Part shown: one piece after another, positions 18,141-29,605 of the stretch
Position numbering within the stretch: the first letter of the stretch is position 1
Layout of the letters: each line of letters opens with the position of its first letter
Source: Heloderma charlesbogerti
Taxonomy: Eukaryota > Chordata > Lepidosauria > Squamata > Helodermatidae
Direction: 5' to 3'
Length of the DNA: 64,000 nucleotides
Assembly (NCBI GenBank): GCA_026122225.1
Contig: JANEZZ010001909.1
Location: forward strand, 558,001-622,000
The notes under the pieces: generated by a model
What the model saw: the letters and a program-made list of their open reading frames with translations, nothing else
Database searches by the model: none
Told to the model about the DNA's origin: nothing
Position numbers and translations under genes: made by a program

Positions 18141-18924
18141 GGGGATGGAACTATGTCAATGGGTCAAGCCGAAGTGGATTTTGCTTGGTCAGGGTTTGAT
18201 GACCTTTTGGTGCATCACGGGGTAAACACTGGCTGTTCTTGGGAGGGCAGACCCTCAGAAATTTTAGCTCATCTGTAACCAGGTCTGGTTGGACTCAGGA
18301 TTTGGGTCACTAGAACCCCCCTGCCCCCGCTATAATAGAAGCCTCATCTGGAAGCACTCTGGAGGCAAAAATACCAAATGGGCAGATAAAATACCACCTG
18401 ATGGCTGGCAACCCTACTGAGAAGAATGTTCTGGAATGTGGGTGCCACGACAGAGAAGGTCTTGCTCAGAACCCCTACAAAGTTAATCTCAGTTAGTAAC
18501 TGAGGTAACTGGCAAGTAGATTCCAGATTTAGGTATTTGTACATACCAGCAACCTCTACTGGGAGAAAATATGGAATCTTAAAACAGGTACAGTGGGATG
18601 GGATGGATTTTTAGACAACACCTTCAGGCGCTTGCTCCTACTCTGATCTTTTGTTCAGTATATTCCTCCAATTGCCACTTCCTTGGGGCTCCTTCTCCAA
18701 CCTATATTGTTCCCCCTTTTCCATGCTGGTCTCATCAAGGCAGTAAACCTCTGTCTGTGAGGACTGTACCACTTCAGACTCCAGAGGAGGGCTAACATGA
18801 CAGAATGCTCCTTCATACCAAAACAAACAACCATAACATGCCATGCACATAGACATCTAGCATGTCAGGGAGATGGTTAGCCTTCCCCGTGGCACACTTG
18901 TGTACTACGTGCAGGGACAGCCAG

Positions 18925-19515
18925 TGTGGTATCATGGTTAGAGTGTCAGACCCAGGTTCTATTCCCCATTTGACCATAAAACTCACTGTTGGCGGGTGAC
19001 TTTGGGCCAGTCACTGAGAGCCTTTCTACACCAGTCTTTTATTGTGCGCTCATGATTGCTCACTCACAGTAGTTTGCAGGTCCTTTACACAACATTTTCC
19101 TCTTCCTCCAGGGCCTCTCCCATGCTTTGTGACCATTATTGCCATTTTTTCCCTAATGAGGAAAGTGTGGTATTTTTTCTGAATGGCCTCTATAATGCCA
19201 TAATTGCACTATTCCGTTATACCACAGTGCCACCTAGTAGTGGTATAATTGAACATATTGAAAGGCAGAGAAAGAACAAACCCAGGGGGAAAAACATGTA
19301 AAGGAGCTTATCCTAATCCCACAAAGAATCCAGATGTAGAAGCCTCGGTAAAAGTGTGGGTTAAAAGCTTCATGTAGAAAAGCCCTGACTCTCAGCCTAA
19401 CCTACCTCACACGATTGTTGTGAGGATAAAATGGAGAGGAGGAGGATTATGTGCATGCCACCTTGGGCTCCTTGGAGGAAAGGCGGGATATAAATGTAAC
19501 AAAGAAATAAAAATG
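18925..19515 (+). mobile_element. tRNA-derived SINE split by a nested insertion
   Basis: The SINE head ('ccagtgtggtatcatggttagagtgtcagac..') runs to 19017 and its body resumes at 19386 ('tgactctcagcctaacctacctcacacgattgttgtgagg..'). The 368 bases between belong to another element. Confidence 0.8.
19018..19385. mobile_element. Non-autonomous DNA element nested in the SINE
   Basis: Inverted ends GAGCCTTTCTACAC / ATGTAGAAAAGCCC, each followed inward by an agTcTTTTA / TAAAAGct stretch. It is flanked by TGA on both sides (19015-19017 and 19386-19388), a likely 3-bp target duplication. The superfamily is not assigned. Confidence 0.65.
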
Positions 19516-20019
19516 AAAAGGTTCCATCCTCATGTGAGCCCTCCGTCGGCACAGTCCGAACCAGTATAGCCCAACACACAGCTTCCTTGCCTCAGTGAGA
19601 GCTTTCGAGGCTGGCCGCCGCCTCGCCCCCTTGGCAGCGAGCAAGGCTGCACTCGGCTGAGTCGCTCATTAGTCAGAGAGAGGACCGACCGAGCCGCAGG
19701 GAATCAAAGGAGCGTTGTGTGCCACCTGCTTGGGGATTGCCCAATTGGCAACGCCTCCTGCATTGTACCCGTGCCAACACTGCCAGGATAAAATAAGCAC
19801 TGAGAGAGAAAGTGCGCGAGAGAGCCCAGTGCAGGCCATAAGGGAGTCAAGCGCAAAAATGGAACGCATGGAAGAAAGGATGATCTCAGCCTGCATGGGG
19901 ACAAAATTACTACCCGGTGTCATTTATATAAAGAGAGCTTGCAGCATTTCATGGATAAAAACAGAAACAGGGTTGTAACCTACAAGTCTCATACCAATTA
20001 TCACGGCCAAGCCTCCCCA

Positions 20020-20440
20020 CCCCCCAAAGTGGTGTAGTGGTAAACTAAATTTTGATGTTCAAGCCCAGATCATGAGAGTCCCTCCAGCCAACGCTCCCAA
20101 GGAGAGTCCAAAAACGCAGGCAGCTGCCTTGATCCATATCAACAAACCAGTTCTAGCAGTTTTCCTCTCCAGCAGGAGCAGGACTTTTCATAAAGTGAAT
20201 GGGTCTGAACTGCCTTTTCAGCACCAGGCCATGCCAAAAGACTGTGTGTGACAAGAGGGATAGCTGGCAGGAATATATTGTTGCTGGGAAACTCCTACAG
20301 CTACTGTGAGGATTGCAGCTAAACCCAGAGGGAGCAGGGAAGCCAAAGGGGTGGCTGATAATGTCAGAGACTCTGCTAATCAAAAAGTCCCTGAGAGCCC
20401 TGGCTCCGCTAGCCCACACTCTAACTGCTCATATTGCTAC
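20020..20440 (+). repeat. Dispersed SINE-like repeat, family F, copy 1
   Basis: 'aaagtggtgtagtggtaaactaaatttt..gagagtccaaaaacgc..aaaccagttctagcagttttcctctcca..gctactgtgaggattgcagct'. The same order of blocks recurs at 28485-29270, where a hAT element interrupts it. 19520-20020 holds nothing clear. Confidence 0.6.
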
Positions 20441-20444
20441 AGGG

Positions 20445-20800
20445 GCTGTTCACACAACACGCTAAACCATACTCGGTGGCTGAGTCTGCGTTGTTGTTGG
20501 TCCGTGGGTTGTTTGTTGAACTGTGGGTTAGCATTTTGTCTGAACCCAGGATATTTTCTGCAGGGTAGCTTGTTAAACACACAGTGTGGCTTGTTCACCA
20601 CCACGCACAACCCAACAACAAACTATGGGTTCTCAAGGTGGCTTGTTCGAGAAAAATGAGCTTGTTTGACAAAAATGGTTAACAAGCCACCCTGCAGAAA
20701 ATGTTCTGGGTTCAGATAATAAGCTAACCCACAGTTTAACAAACAGCTCACACTCAGCCACTGAGTGTGGGTTTACATGTTGTGTGAACCCAGTCTCTGC
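20445..20800. repeat. Large foldback MITE, copy 2
   Basis: Ends 'gttcacacaacacgctaaacc' and 'gggtttacatgttgtgtgaacccag' are inverted; the centre is mirrored ('gcagggtagcttgttaa' against 'acaagccaccctgcag'). It is the same family as 9752-10102. Confidence 0.75.
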
Positions 20801-20841
20801 TTCTACTTTTGTTTAACCTGCAATCACCTTGTTGTTGTTGT

Positions 20842-20927
20842 TTGGAGAATGAGGCTGATATTCATTTATATGATGGTAGCTGCAATAACCTACCATCATA
20901 TAAATGAGTATCAGCCTCATTCTCCAA
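20842..20927. repeat. Near-perfect 38-bp inverted repeat hairpin
   Basis: Arm 20842-20879 (ttggagaatgaggctgat..) is matched by 20890-20927 (..atcagcctcattctccaa) at 37 of 38 positions; the odd pair is a T-G wobble. The loop is 10 bases (ctgcaataac). It is neither explained by the neighbouring MITE nor seen elsewhere in the window. Confidence 0.85.
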
Positions 20928-21344
20928 GTGCTGTTGCTTGTATAGCCAACAAAGCACCACCCACACATAAGAGGGATGTATCCGCACACCCAACAGATCC
21001 CCAAAGTTTGCAAAAGTACACCAAACAGATTAGAGAAAAATATTAAGGCTGCTTCCAGAAGGGTGGCTCCTGTCACTACCACCCAAAAGGTATCATACAG
21101 TAATTCCATTTTTTCCTCTGTGATGAACCAAACCTCCCCAAAATAGACTGCAATAGAACCCCAAATCTGCATTTGTATACCCTTTTCAGGGTGACGCAGC
21201 TTATGTTACAGAGGCAGTGCAGAAATCACCTGGTCCAGGCTATTGATCAGTTTGAATTTCTCTCTTTGGTAGCTGCCCAGACCTGCTCTGTGAACTCTTT
21301 TATGCCCAACTGGTTGGCAAAGCAAGGCCAAGCCAGGCTCAGAG

Positions 21345-21690
21345 CCAGGGCCGGCGTCATGAGCTGTCATGGTTGGGCACCTGCCAAGGCCTCACACCCC
21401 AGTGGGGCCCACTGACAAGAACCCCTGGAGTCGCTTCTCCTCTTCCGTACTGCAGTCTTCTTGTTCACCTGCCTCTCGCTTTGGCCCAGACAAGGGTGGT
21501 GGTGAGGAGGAGGAGCAGGAGATGCCACGGCCCATTTGCTCACCGGCTGTCTGCCTGACCAGCAAATGGTAGCAATGAGGAGAAAGAGGCTGAAGAGCAA
21601 GAGCAGCTGGTGACAATGGCAGTGAGAAGGTGGACCCACTGAGGAAGGGGGCCCATTGAGGTTGTCTGGTCCTCAAAAACCTCGAGTTTC
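21345..21690 (+). repeat. Family B repeat, copy 3
   Basis: 'gccggcgtcatg..ggttgggcacctgccaaggcc..ccagacaagggtggtggtgagg..agcaaatggtagcaatg'. 21700-22910 has no gene or repeat that I recognise apart from short poly-C and poly-A runs. Confidence 0.6.
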
Positions 21691-22914
21691 AAAAGCACTG
21701 AGAGTTTCAGCCCCGGTGACTCTCATCTCTGCCCCTACCTGCAAGCTGTTTTGGTAAGTTAGGATCCTGATAAGGATGGTTTAGTTAACTAAATAACTAA
21801 ATAATAACAAAAGGGGCAAAATAAGGACAAAATTTCTTAAGGACAATCTATTGGCTGGCACCTGTCATGTGATGTGGGGTGTTGGAAGCCGCCATGTTGG
21901 AAATGCCCTTTCTTGTAAAGAAAAATCTATGTGTGTATGTTTTTGTCTTTTGCTTTAAAAAAAATACACTTCCTTGAGCAAATTCACTCTGAGGCATCTA
22001 ATTTGGTTTCTTGGCATTGGGAGGTTGTTCCCAAGCTCCATTCATAGGTCCCCCCCCCCTTGTTCTGAGTTTTTCTCAATGGAACCATGGAGACAGCTGC
22101 TTGCGAGGAATTTAAAACTAGACTTGGAAAGGCCTCCTCTGCTCCCAATACGATTGGACATCCTTGAATTAAATCAAGATTTCTCCTTGGTCACATAGAA
22201 ACCAAAATTGGAAGACGGCTTGATCAAAGTGAATGAATTCCCTTTGTGGAGAGTATTTAACAAGGCCCAGATTTCACTTAAAATGACTGCTTCTGTGTTG
22301 GAGACAAAATGTTCCTTCCTGCTTGCGGTTTTGTGTCTGTGTGGAGATGATCAAACAGAGGATCTGTAATGTGATTTGTTCAGTTGTCCTTTGCCTCAAA
22401 GTAAAAGGAAGGTAATTGTGTGTGAGGATTTTTAAGTTAAAAAATAAATTATGGGTGCTATTCAAATCTGTAAAAGATCATTTCCTTCTTCCTGCCAATG
22501 GGAATTACTCAGACAGTGGCCCCTCTAGCTTTTGCCTTGGCAGAAATTCACACGGACTCTGTAAGTGTGCTCCTCTATCGCCCATCATCCCACCCATGTC
22601 TCCAAAGTGTTCCAGCAACATATCGGGAGAGTTCCAGCTGCATATCTGTCAAGCCAGCAGTGTATTCGCTGTTGCGCTGGCAGAGCAGGCCTTCTGCCAA
22701 ACCTTAAAGCCCCTTGCCGGTGTAATAATTCCAGGATAGGGTTGCATCCTCAGCTTTCTTTTTCAGATAAGAGGACATCCCTTTGGTGGGAGGACAACCC
22801 TTTGGTGGGATCCAGCAGGGCTCTTCTCATGTTCTTATGAGAACACTGGAGACTTACTGATGTCTTTGTAATATTTGCTTTATTTACAGTGATCCAGCAG
22901 AGCATCAATGGAGA

Positions 22915-23275
22915 CAAGGACAGTGCCGGCTCCAGCTTTTAGAGGGTCCTTACTCAATAGGCCCCCTCCCCCAGTGAGTCTGCCTTCTCACCACCATTGT
23001 TACTAGCTACTACGTGTTTCTCATCCACTTTTTCAGCATTGCTCCGACTAGCTTGCTTGACAGGCAGAGAGCCAGTGAGCAAGCAGGCAGGGGCATCTGC
23101 TTTTTCTCCTTCTCACCAGCACCGTTGTCTGGGCGAAAGTGAGAGGCAGGTGAACAAGCATGTTGCAAAGGTGAAAAGGTGCAGCAAGTCTAGGGGGCTC
23201 TTGTCAGTGGGCCCCTGCTGGGGTGTGGGCCCTCAGCAGGTGCCCGACCATGCCTACCCTTGACACCAGCCCTGC
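22915..23275 (-). repeat. Family B repeat, copy 4 (reverse)
   Basis: Reverse order of the same blocks: 'gcttgacaggcagagagccagtgagc', 'caccgttgtctgggc', 'gtgaacaagcatgttgc' and 'ggcacctgctgagggcc' on the complement. Confidence 0.6.
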
Positions 23276-23609
23276 TTCCAGGCTAAGCTTTCATCCTGCA
23301 GTCACCCTGCTTCAAACATGGAATTCTAATGGGCGGAGGGTGTCCAGATAATATCGTCTTTTACCTGTGACTCTCCCGTGTTTTTCCACTTCTTTTGTCT
23401 TTTCTCTTACTACAAAAAATCTGTTAAGGAGAGAAAGACAGAATAGCTGCACAATGCCTTTTGATTAGTAGTGTCCATCTGGAAGCTTCCAATATCTAGT
23501 TGTTCCCCTCCCCTGGCTTTCATTTAAACTCAGCCCCATGTTCTTATTAGGCCTTGTCCCACCTCTCTGAAAAGCACACACTGAGAGTGTGAGGCTGGGT
23601 GGGTAGTTG

Positions 23610-23910
23610 ACAGGGCCGGCCCGACCATTAGGTAAAGCAAAGTGACGACTGCCTCAGGTGGCAGATGGTAAGGGAGCAGTAATAAGGTGCTGGATGACGG
23701 AGCTATGGCTGCTATGCAGCCTGCCCTGAACCTCCTAAGCTACCTTGCTGGTCTCAGGTGTGGTGGTGGTCGCTGTCCCATCGCCAGTGTTGAAATAAAA
23801 TTCAGCGATCACTCTGATCAGCTTCTGAATGTGGAATTGGGTGTTTGTGTGCCATTTTATCCTTTACCTCAGGCAACAAAATATCTTAAGCTAGCCCTGA
23901 AGTATACGTC
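23610..23910 (+). repeat. Family C repeat, copy
   Basis: 'cagggccggcccgaccattaggtaaagcaaagtgacgactgcctcaggtggcag..ccatcgccagtgttgaaataaaattcagc..cctcaggcaacaaaatatcttaagctagccct', a long copy in direct orientation. Confidence 0.65.
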
Positions 23911-24299
23911 TTTAAAACAGAAAAAGCAAAAACTACATCTGCTACAGGGTCGGTGGGCACATCTGGAATGTTGAGAGTGTTGTCGGTGCTCTCACAAAAT
24001 GGCTGCCACGGTGGCATGAGCCCTTGCTCATTCATAAAATGGCTGTCATGGTGGGCATGGCCAGTCACAAAACACTCATTTCCCAGAAGGCAAACTGGTA
24101 AGACTAAAAGAAAAGTAACTTGCCCAAGAACAGAAGTACAAGGCAGAGATGGGGCTGAGCTCCAAAACACAAAGCCATTTTTTGAACCCACATCTTTAAA
24201 AGAATAAAATACAATATAGTGCAAAACAATAAACAGCACAGGAATTGATAAAAGAGCCATAATAAACTAGAATTAGGTCTCTAACATGCCTGGGAGAAA

Positions 24300-24520
24300 A
24301 TAATAGAATCATAGAATAGTAGGGTTGGAAGGGGCCTACAAGGCCATCGAGTTCAACCAAAAGAAAGGTCTTTGCCTGGCACCAAAAAGATAACTACATA
24401 GGTGCCAGGCAAATCTCTTTGGGGAGTTTATTCCAAAAGTGGGGTGCTACCACTAAGAAGGCCCTCTCTCTTGTTGCCCTATATTCAATATATCTCACCA
24501 TGATGGGACAGGCTGTCACC
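24300..24520 (+). repeat. CR1 3' terminus and adjoining LINE scrap
   Basis: 24302-24358 is the classic CR1 end ('aatcatagaatagtagggttggaaggggcctacaaggccatcgagttcaacc'). 24380-24500 ('gtttattccaaaagtggggtgctaccactaagaaggccctctctc') is shared in kind with 41.9, 46.5 and 63.0 kb. Confidence 0.6.
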
Positions 24521-24797
24521 AGTAGGCCTGCCTGCTCCTTCTGCTGTTCAGGTGCTAACGGTTGATGGCCAACTTCAAGGTCTCGGCTTCTTATGGTTCT
24601 TTATAACAGATTTGGACTGGACACAACCATTTGTTTAGAGGACACCTGGAAACAGAAGACTATCCTCTGAAGCCTTTCAAAGAGAGGATGACACATGGGA
24701 CCCCTAATGTAATTCTAGTCTGCTGCTTTTAAGTCAAAATAAAATCGGGAGATCCCATTATGGGCATCCTGTGTCACAACTGTTTTGAAGATACAGT

Positions 24798-24844
<47 letters not shown>

Positions 24845-24905
24845 CTCTTTCTTTCTTTCTTTCTTTCTCTCTCTCTTTCTTTCTCTCTTTCTCTCTCTCT
24901 CCCCC
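24798..24905 (+). repeat. (CTTT)n / (CT)n microsatellite
   Basis: About 105 bases of CTTT and CT units. The complementary-strand ORFs rich in Lys, Arg and Glu over it are artefacts. From 24910 to 25680 I see no recognisable feature. Confidence 0.92.
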
Positions 24906-25679
24906 CATTTCTCTCTCTGTGTACTGCATGCCGGTACTCGTGTTTAGGAACCAAATGTAGGCTGTATGGGTTTGTGGGCATGAATGTGGTACCCTGGTGC
25001 TCATGTTCGGGAGTGTGCAAAAGAAACTGGCGCTGTCTATCCTTGTGTTTTTGAGCCCCAGACTGTTTATGTCTAAATTTTCCCCCGTCTCTCCCCACCA
25101 AAGTCCATAAACATTTCCTACCCAGTGCCGCCCTCCAGCACTCGGAGGTGGGTGGGGTGTGTGTTGTGCCGGAATGACTTTAGCCAAGTTTTTAAAAGAC
25201 ACATATGATTCACTGCTGTCCCTGGCATGGAGTGAAGTAAAGAAAAACATCCCAAAAAGCATAAACAGACAAGGAGTTAGGAGGGACAGAGCATATGTTC
25301 AGCCAGAACACTGTCTTGAGTGGTGTTCACAATGTCAAAACACGTTGGGCTTCTATGTAAGAAATTCTTCCTGAGAAAAAGCTTCATAAGCCCTTTGTGA
25401 GATCTATCCCCTAGGGTGGCCAGGCAACCTACATTACAGAGGGGAGTCCTCAATTTTGGAGAGCTGGCAGAGCATAGTCTCTTATTTGAATAGAGGTGTC
25501 ACCTCTGTCCAGTCCAAATCAAAGCACCCTGAGAACGGAGACCAGAGCAGGGATTTGAAGTTGCCCATCTACAGTTAGCAGCAGCTGCACAGCAGTCTGA
25601 GTAGGTCACCTAGTCAGTCTTCTCTACTATGATAAGATGTGCTGTGTTTCTATTTAAATTACAGTGATTATTTCTAAAT

Positions 25680-26055
25680 TTGAATTGATGCCTTTGAACT
25701 GTGGTGCTGGAGAAGACTCTTACGAGTCCCCTGGACTGCAAGGAGGTCAAATCAGTCCGTCCTAAAGGAAATCAACCCTGACTGCTCATTGGAAGGACAG
25801 ATACTGAAGCTGAAGCTCAAATATTTTGGCCACCTAATGCGAAGAGAAAACTCCCTGGAAAAGACCCTGATGCTGGAAAGGATTGAAGGCAAAAGGAGAA
25901 GGGGATGGCAGAGGACAAAATGGCTAGATAGCGTCACCAATGCAATGAATATGGACTTGAGCACACTCCGGGAGAAAGCAGAGGACAGGAAGGCCTGGCG
26001 TGCTATGGTCCATGGGGCGACGAAGAGTCGGACACGACTTAATGACTGAACAACA
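25680..26055 (+). mobile_element. RTE/BovB LINE 3' fragment
   Basis: Reads through the BovB C-terminal coding region (LEGQILKLKLKYFGHLMR at 25789 onward, then ENSLEKTLMLERIEGKRRRG), the GATKSRTRLND end and the 'agtcggacacgacttaatgactgaacaac' 3' tail. It is 5'-truncated, as is usual for LINE copies. Confidence 0.9.
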
Positions 26056-26189
26056 GCAAAATTTACATATGCAAATGTTATGCAGATTGGTGCCTTTTTT
26101 GGTCCTCATTTACGGTGATGCATCTCCTCTTTTGGAGGTGATGTGTAAGTGCCCCCCTCCATTGGCCGCCCCTGCTCTCACCAACTAAG

Positions 26190-26390
26190 TCAGTGCCTCT
26201 CTAGCATTAGGTAGAGTGGGGCAGCTGCCTTAGTCGGCAAATGCTGGGGGAGGGGGCAGGGGTGGTGGCAAGTGAGCCATCACCAGCGTCAAATTAAGAT
26301 TCAGCTGTCACCTTCTGCATATGGAATGGAGGACGCCATCTTGTCCTTTGCCTCAGACAGCAAAATGTCTTGGGCCGGGCTGGCTTGTAA
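26190..26390 (+). repeat. Family C repeat, copy
   Basis: 'taggtagagtggggcagctgccttagtcggcaaatgctgggggag..gtgagccatcaccagcgtcaaattaagattcagc..cctcagacagcaaaatgtcttgggc'. It is almost the same subtype as 49345-49505. Confidence 0.65.
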
Positions 26391-26504
26391 ATATCTCTAT
26401 TGGCATTCCAGTGATCACATCAGCTTTCAGTCAGACTCTAGTAGCTTATCCTGCCCTATTTTAAAAGTCAAGACACCGTTAACAGTACAATGCACATTTT
26501 AAGG

Positions 26505-26950
26505 AGGACACCAACTGGAGCATGTCCAGAGTAGGGCAACCTAGATGGCAAGAGGTGTAGAAGCCAAGTCCGGTGAGAAACAGTGGAGAGAACTGAGAAT
26601 GTTTAGCCTGGGAAAAAGAAAATTAAGGGGAGAAATGATGGTGAACTTCAACCTCATGCAGAAGATGGAGCAGACATGTTCTGTGTTGCTCCAGAGGGCT
26701 GGGATAGAACTGATGGGTGGAGATGGCAGGGAAGCAGATTTTGGTTGAACATTAGGAGATATTTCCTAAGGGCAAGAGCTGTTTGACATTGGAGCAGACT
26801 TCTTCAGGAGATGGTGGGCTCTCCTCCGCTGGAGTTGTGTAAACGGATGCTGGGCGGCCATTTCTCATCTGCAACCTGCATTGCAGATTCTGCACTGAGT
26901 AGCAGGCTGGACTAGCTGACCTTCAAGGTTCCTCCCAACTCTATGATTTT
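26505..26950 (+). repeat. CR1-type LINE 3' fragment
   Basis: 'aactggagcatgtccagagtagggcaacc', 'gaacattaggagatatttcctaa', 'ggagatggtgggctctcctccgctggagttg' and the end 'gctgaccttcaaggttcctcccaactctatgatttta' are typical CR1 tail blocks in order. Confidence 0.75.
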
Positions 26951-27375
26951 ATGGGGTGTAGAACCAGCCTACCTGGGGTCTCTGTCTGGCCCCTCAGGGT
27001 TCACCAGATGGCCGCACTTCCTTCTTGGATCCACCCTCATTCCCCCAATTGTCCATCATTTGGCAGTTTCCCAGCTTTTGTGCCATTTTTCCCCCATCCT
27101 AAAGGGTTGAGAAATGCCTCTCCTAAAGCTTAGTCCCTGGCAGTAAGAGCTTTAAGCTAAACCATGCTGGCATTTTTGACCCCATCCCTTTTGCCTGCAG
27201 CCCTGGAACAGTTTTAAAAGGCCTAGAAAATAGATCACGTGTTTTTTGCCTGGAGAAGAAAAGACATTAGAGTAAAAAAGGGAAGAGGAGGGAGTCTGTG
27301 AGATATCCCCAGGGAGAGAATTCCACAACTGTGTGGCCACTACCAAGTAGTCCCTGTATACCAGTTTTAGCGTTT
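26950..27375. repeat. 'gttcaccagatggcc' repeat followed by reversed L2-like ORF end
   Basis: 26960-27190 resembles 40.9-41.1 kb ('gtttcccagct', 'ggcagtaagagctttaagct', 'tggcatttttgacccc'). 27150-27370 on the - strand reads VVATQLWNSLPGDIS, the LINE ORF2 end. Confidence 0.55.
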
Positions 27376-27469
27376 CCAAAGAGCTTCATCTATATTATCT
27401 TGTACAACAACTTGTAATGGTAGGGCAGTACCATTATTCTCCATATTGCAGATCTTCACACAGCACACA

Positions 27470-27785
27470 GTTAAATTATGGAATTCACTACCACAAGATG
27501 TAGTGAGGGTCACCGATTTGGATGACTTTAAAGGGAGGATGGACAAATTCCTGGAGGAGAAGGCCTTCAATGGCTACTAGTCCTGATAGCTATGTGCTGC
27601 CTCCAGTATTAGAGGCAGTATGCCTATGTATACCCATTGCTTGGGAACATGGGTGGGAGGGTGCTGCTGCATTCATGTCCTGCTTGTGGGTTTCCTGTGG
27701 GCAGCTGGTTGGCCACTGTGTGAACAGAATGCTGGACTAGATGGACCCTTGGTCTGATCCAGCAGGGCTCTTCTTATGTTCAGAT
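27470..27785 (+). repeat. CR1-type LINE 3' fragment
   Basis: 'aattatggaattcactaccacaagatgtagtgagggtcaccgatttggatgacttta..tggctactagtcctgatagctatgtgctgcctccag..gctggactagatggacccttggtctgatccagcagggctcttcttatgttc'. 27790-28480 shows nothing definable. Confidence 0.75.
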
Positions 27786-28484
27786 GTTGGGGTAGGGAAC
27801 AACAACTGAGACTGAGAGAGAGCAGCATGCCTAAGGCTTGCACAGTGAGTTCATAGCAGCGGTGAGATTTGATCCAGTGACTTCCTGATTTGCAGCCACT
27901 GCATTACACAAATATCAGGACCATACATGGGAAAGCGGGTTAGATGGAACATATACATGTAGCTATACCTGTACCATTCCATCTGCTTTTCTTTCTTTTT
28001 TTGTAAGGCTGGGCAGGATGGGCTGTTTACTCAGTTAGCCGCAAGGATTCCAATGACACACAGCAATTTGCTTTCCTCCCAATAAATATTACCCAATAAA
28101 GAAAGGAAGACAGTTCAAGCATGAGTCAAACCTGCTCCCAGATAAAATTAACCGCTGAGCTTACGTGTGGGAATGAATGTGGTGACAGAATTGTTGGATC
28201 AGAGCAGGGCAGAAACCAGGGGGGTGCAACAAGGCAAGCCAAGGCTGGCCGCATCAAGAATGTATGGGTATGTAACGTGAGGCAGAGCAAGGAGTACATG
28301 TGTTCTAAGAGGGTTTTTTTTTTCAATTACTCATATATCCTTAGAGCCTGACCAAGGATCAGTGTATAGCACCATCAGCAGAATTGAATGGTAGACTTTT
28401 TCCTGTTGTATCACTTCCAGCCACAGGCTGTACATAAAAAGGGCTTAGCTTAACTCTGACATGCTATTTTTCTATAGGCTCTCT

Positions 28485-29275
28485 CTCCCTGCCACCATGC
28501 AGTGATGTATTGGTAAATTTTGAAGTGCAGGCGCTCATCATGACAGTCTCCGTAGCTCTGCCCCCAAAAGGAGAGTCCAAAAATGCGGGCAGCTACATTG
28601 ATTCATATCACCAAACCAGCTCTAGCAGTTTTCATCTCCACCAAGAGCAGGTCTTTTGTAATGCTAACGGGTCTTAATTGCCCATTCAAAACCAAGCCAC
28701 TCCAACATACTTTGCATTACAACTAGGGCTGTGTGAAACAACTGAAATCCTCTGAATTCCAGAATTCCATCTGAACTCGAGTCCGTATCAGATTGTGAGC
28801 TTTGTTTGTTTCTTTTCACATGAAAATCTGTGTGTATTTCTGTGTGTATTTTTCAAAATGTATGCATCAATTGTGTGCATTTTTTACATGCATGCATTCT
28901 TCTCCTGTTGATTAAAGCGTAGCTGTGTGCATTTTTTAAAAAGTATGCATTTTTTCATGAACTTTTTCCAAATGTACACATGTTGTACGCATGTTCTTTT
29001 TGGTCTGCAAATCACATTGCAAGCTCGGAAATGTACGGACTTCGGTGTACTTTTGATCCTGATCAAAAATGAACTGAAACAAATTTCTCATACATCCCTG
29101 ATTACAACAGGGAACAATGTATTGTTGCTCGGAAAATTCGTCTCCCCACAGCTACTTGTGAGGATTGGAGCTACACTCAGAGGGAACAGAGTAGCAGTAG
29201 CAGATAACGTCAGCATCCCTGCTAATGAAAAGGTCTCCCGGGGCTTTGACCCTGGGAGCCCTGCCTTTACTACAC
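28485..29275 (+). repeat. Family F repeat, copy 2, interrupted by a hAT element
   Basis: 28485-28723 and 29109-29275 together reproduce the order of 20020-20440 ('ctctagcagttttcatctcca' then 'gctacttgtgaggattggagct'); the 377 bases between are a separate element. Confidence 0.65.
28724..29100. mobile_element. Non-autonomous hAT element, 377 bp
   Basis: Flanked by a perfect 8-bp duplication ATTACAAC (28716-28723 and 29101-29108). Ends TAGGGCTGTGTGAAA and TTTCTCATACATCCCTG are inverted repeats of the CAGGG type. An 8-bp duplication with CAGGG ends defines hAT elements. A related fragment is at about 55165-55310. Confidence 0.85.
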
Positions 29276-29324
29276 TACTGCGCCTCCCCTCCCCCCAATG
29301 GAGGAGCATTCAAAAGATGTACAT

Positions 29325-29605
29325 GGCCAACCCAAGACATTTTGCTGCCTAAGGCAAAGAATAAGATGGCGCCCCCTCCCATTCCACTGATAAAAGCCAA
29401 CTGGGCTGGGAGATCAATCTGCCTTCAGCACTGATGGTGGGACAGCCTCCACTCCTGCATTTGGAAGGAGCAGGCTAATGTAGGAGGCACAGAACAGGCT
29501 GCATGGCACACAGGCCTTTCCTCCAACGCCTTGCTGCTGCTTCCCAGCATCTGCTGCCTGCAGCAACTGCTTCGCTATGCCTAATGGTAGGGCCAGCCCT
29601 GCATG
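29325..29605 (-). repeat. Family C repeat, copy (reverse)
   Basis: 'ggccaacccaagacattttgctgcctaaggcaaagaataagatggcgcc..ggtagggccagccctgc'. 29610-30320 shows only short G-rich and CA-rich runs. Confidence 0.65.

Noticed and set aside
24715..25262. Two overlapping Lys/Arg/Glu-rich ORFs on the - strand
   Set aside because: They are translations of the (CTTT)n microsatellite.
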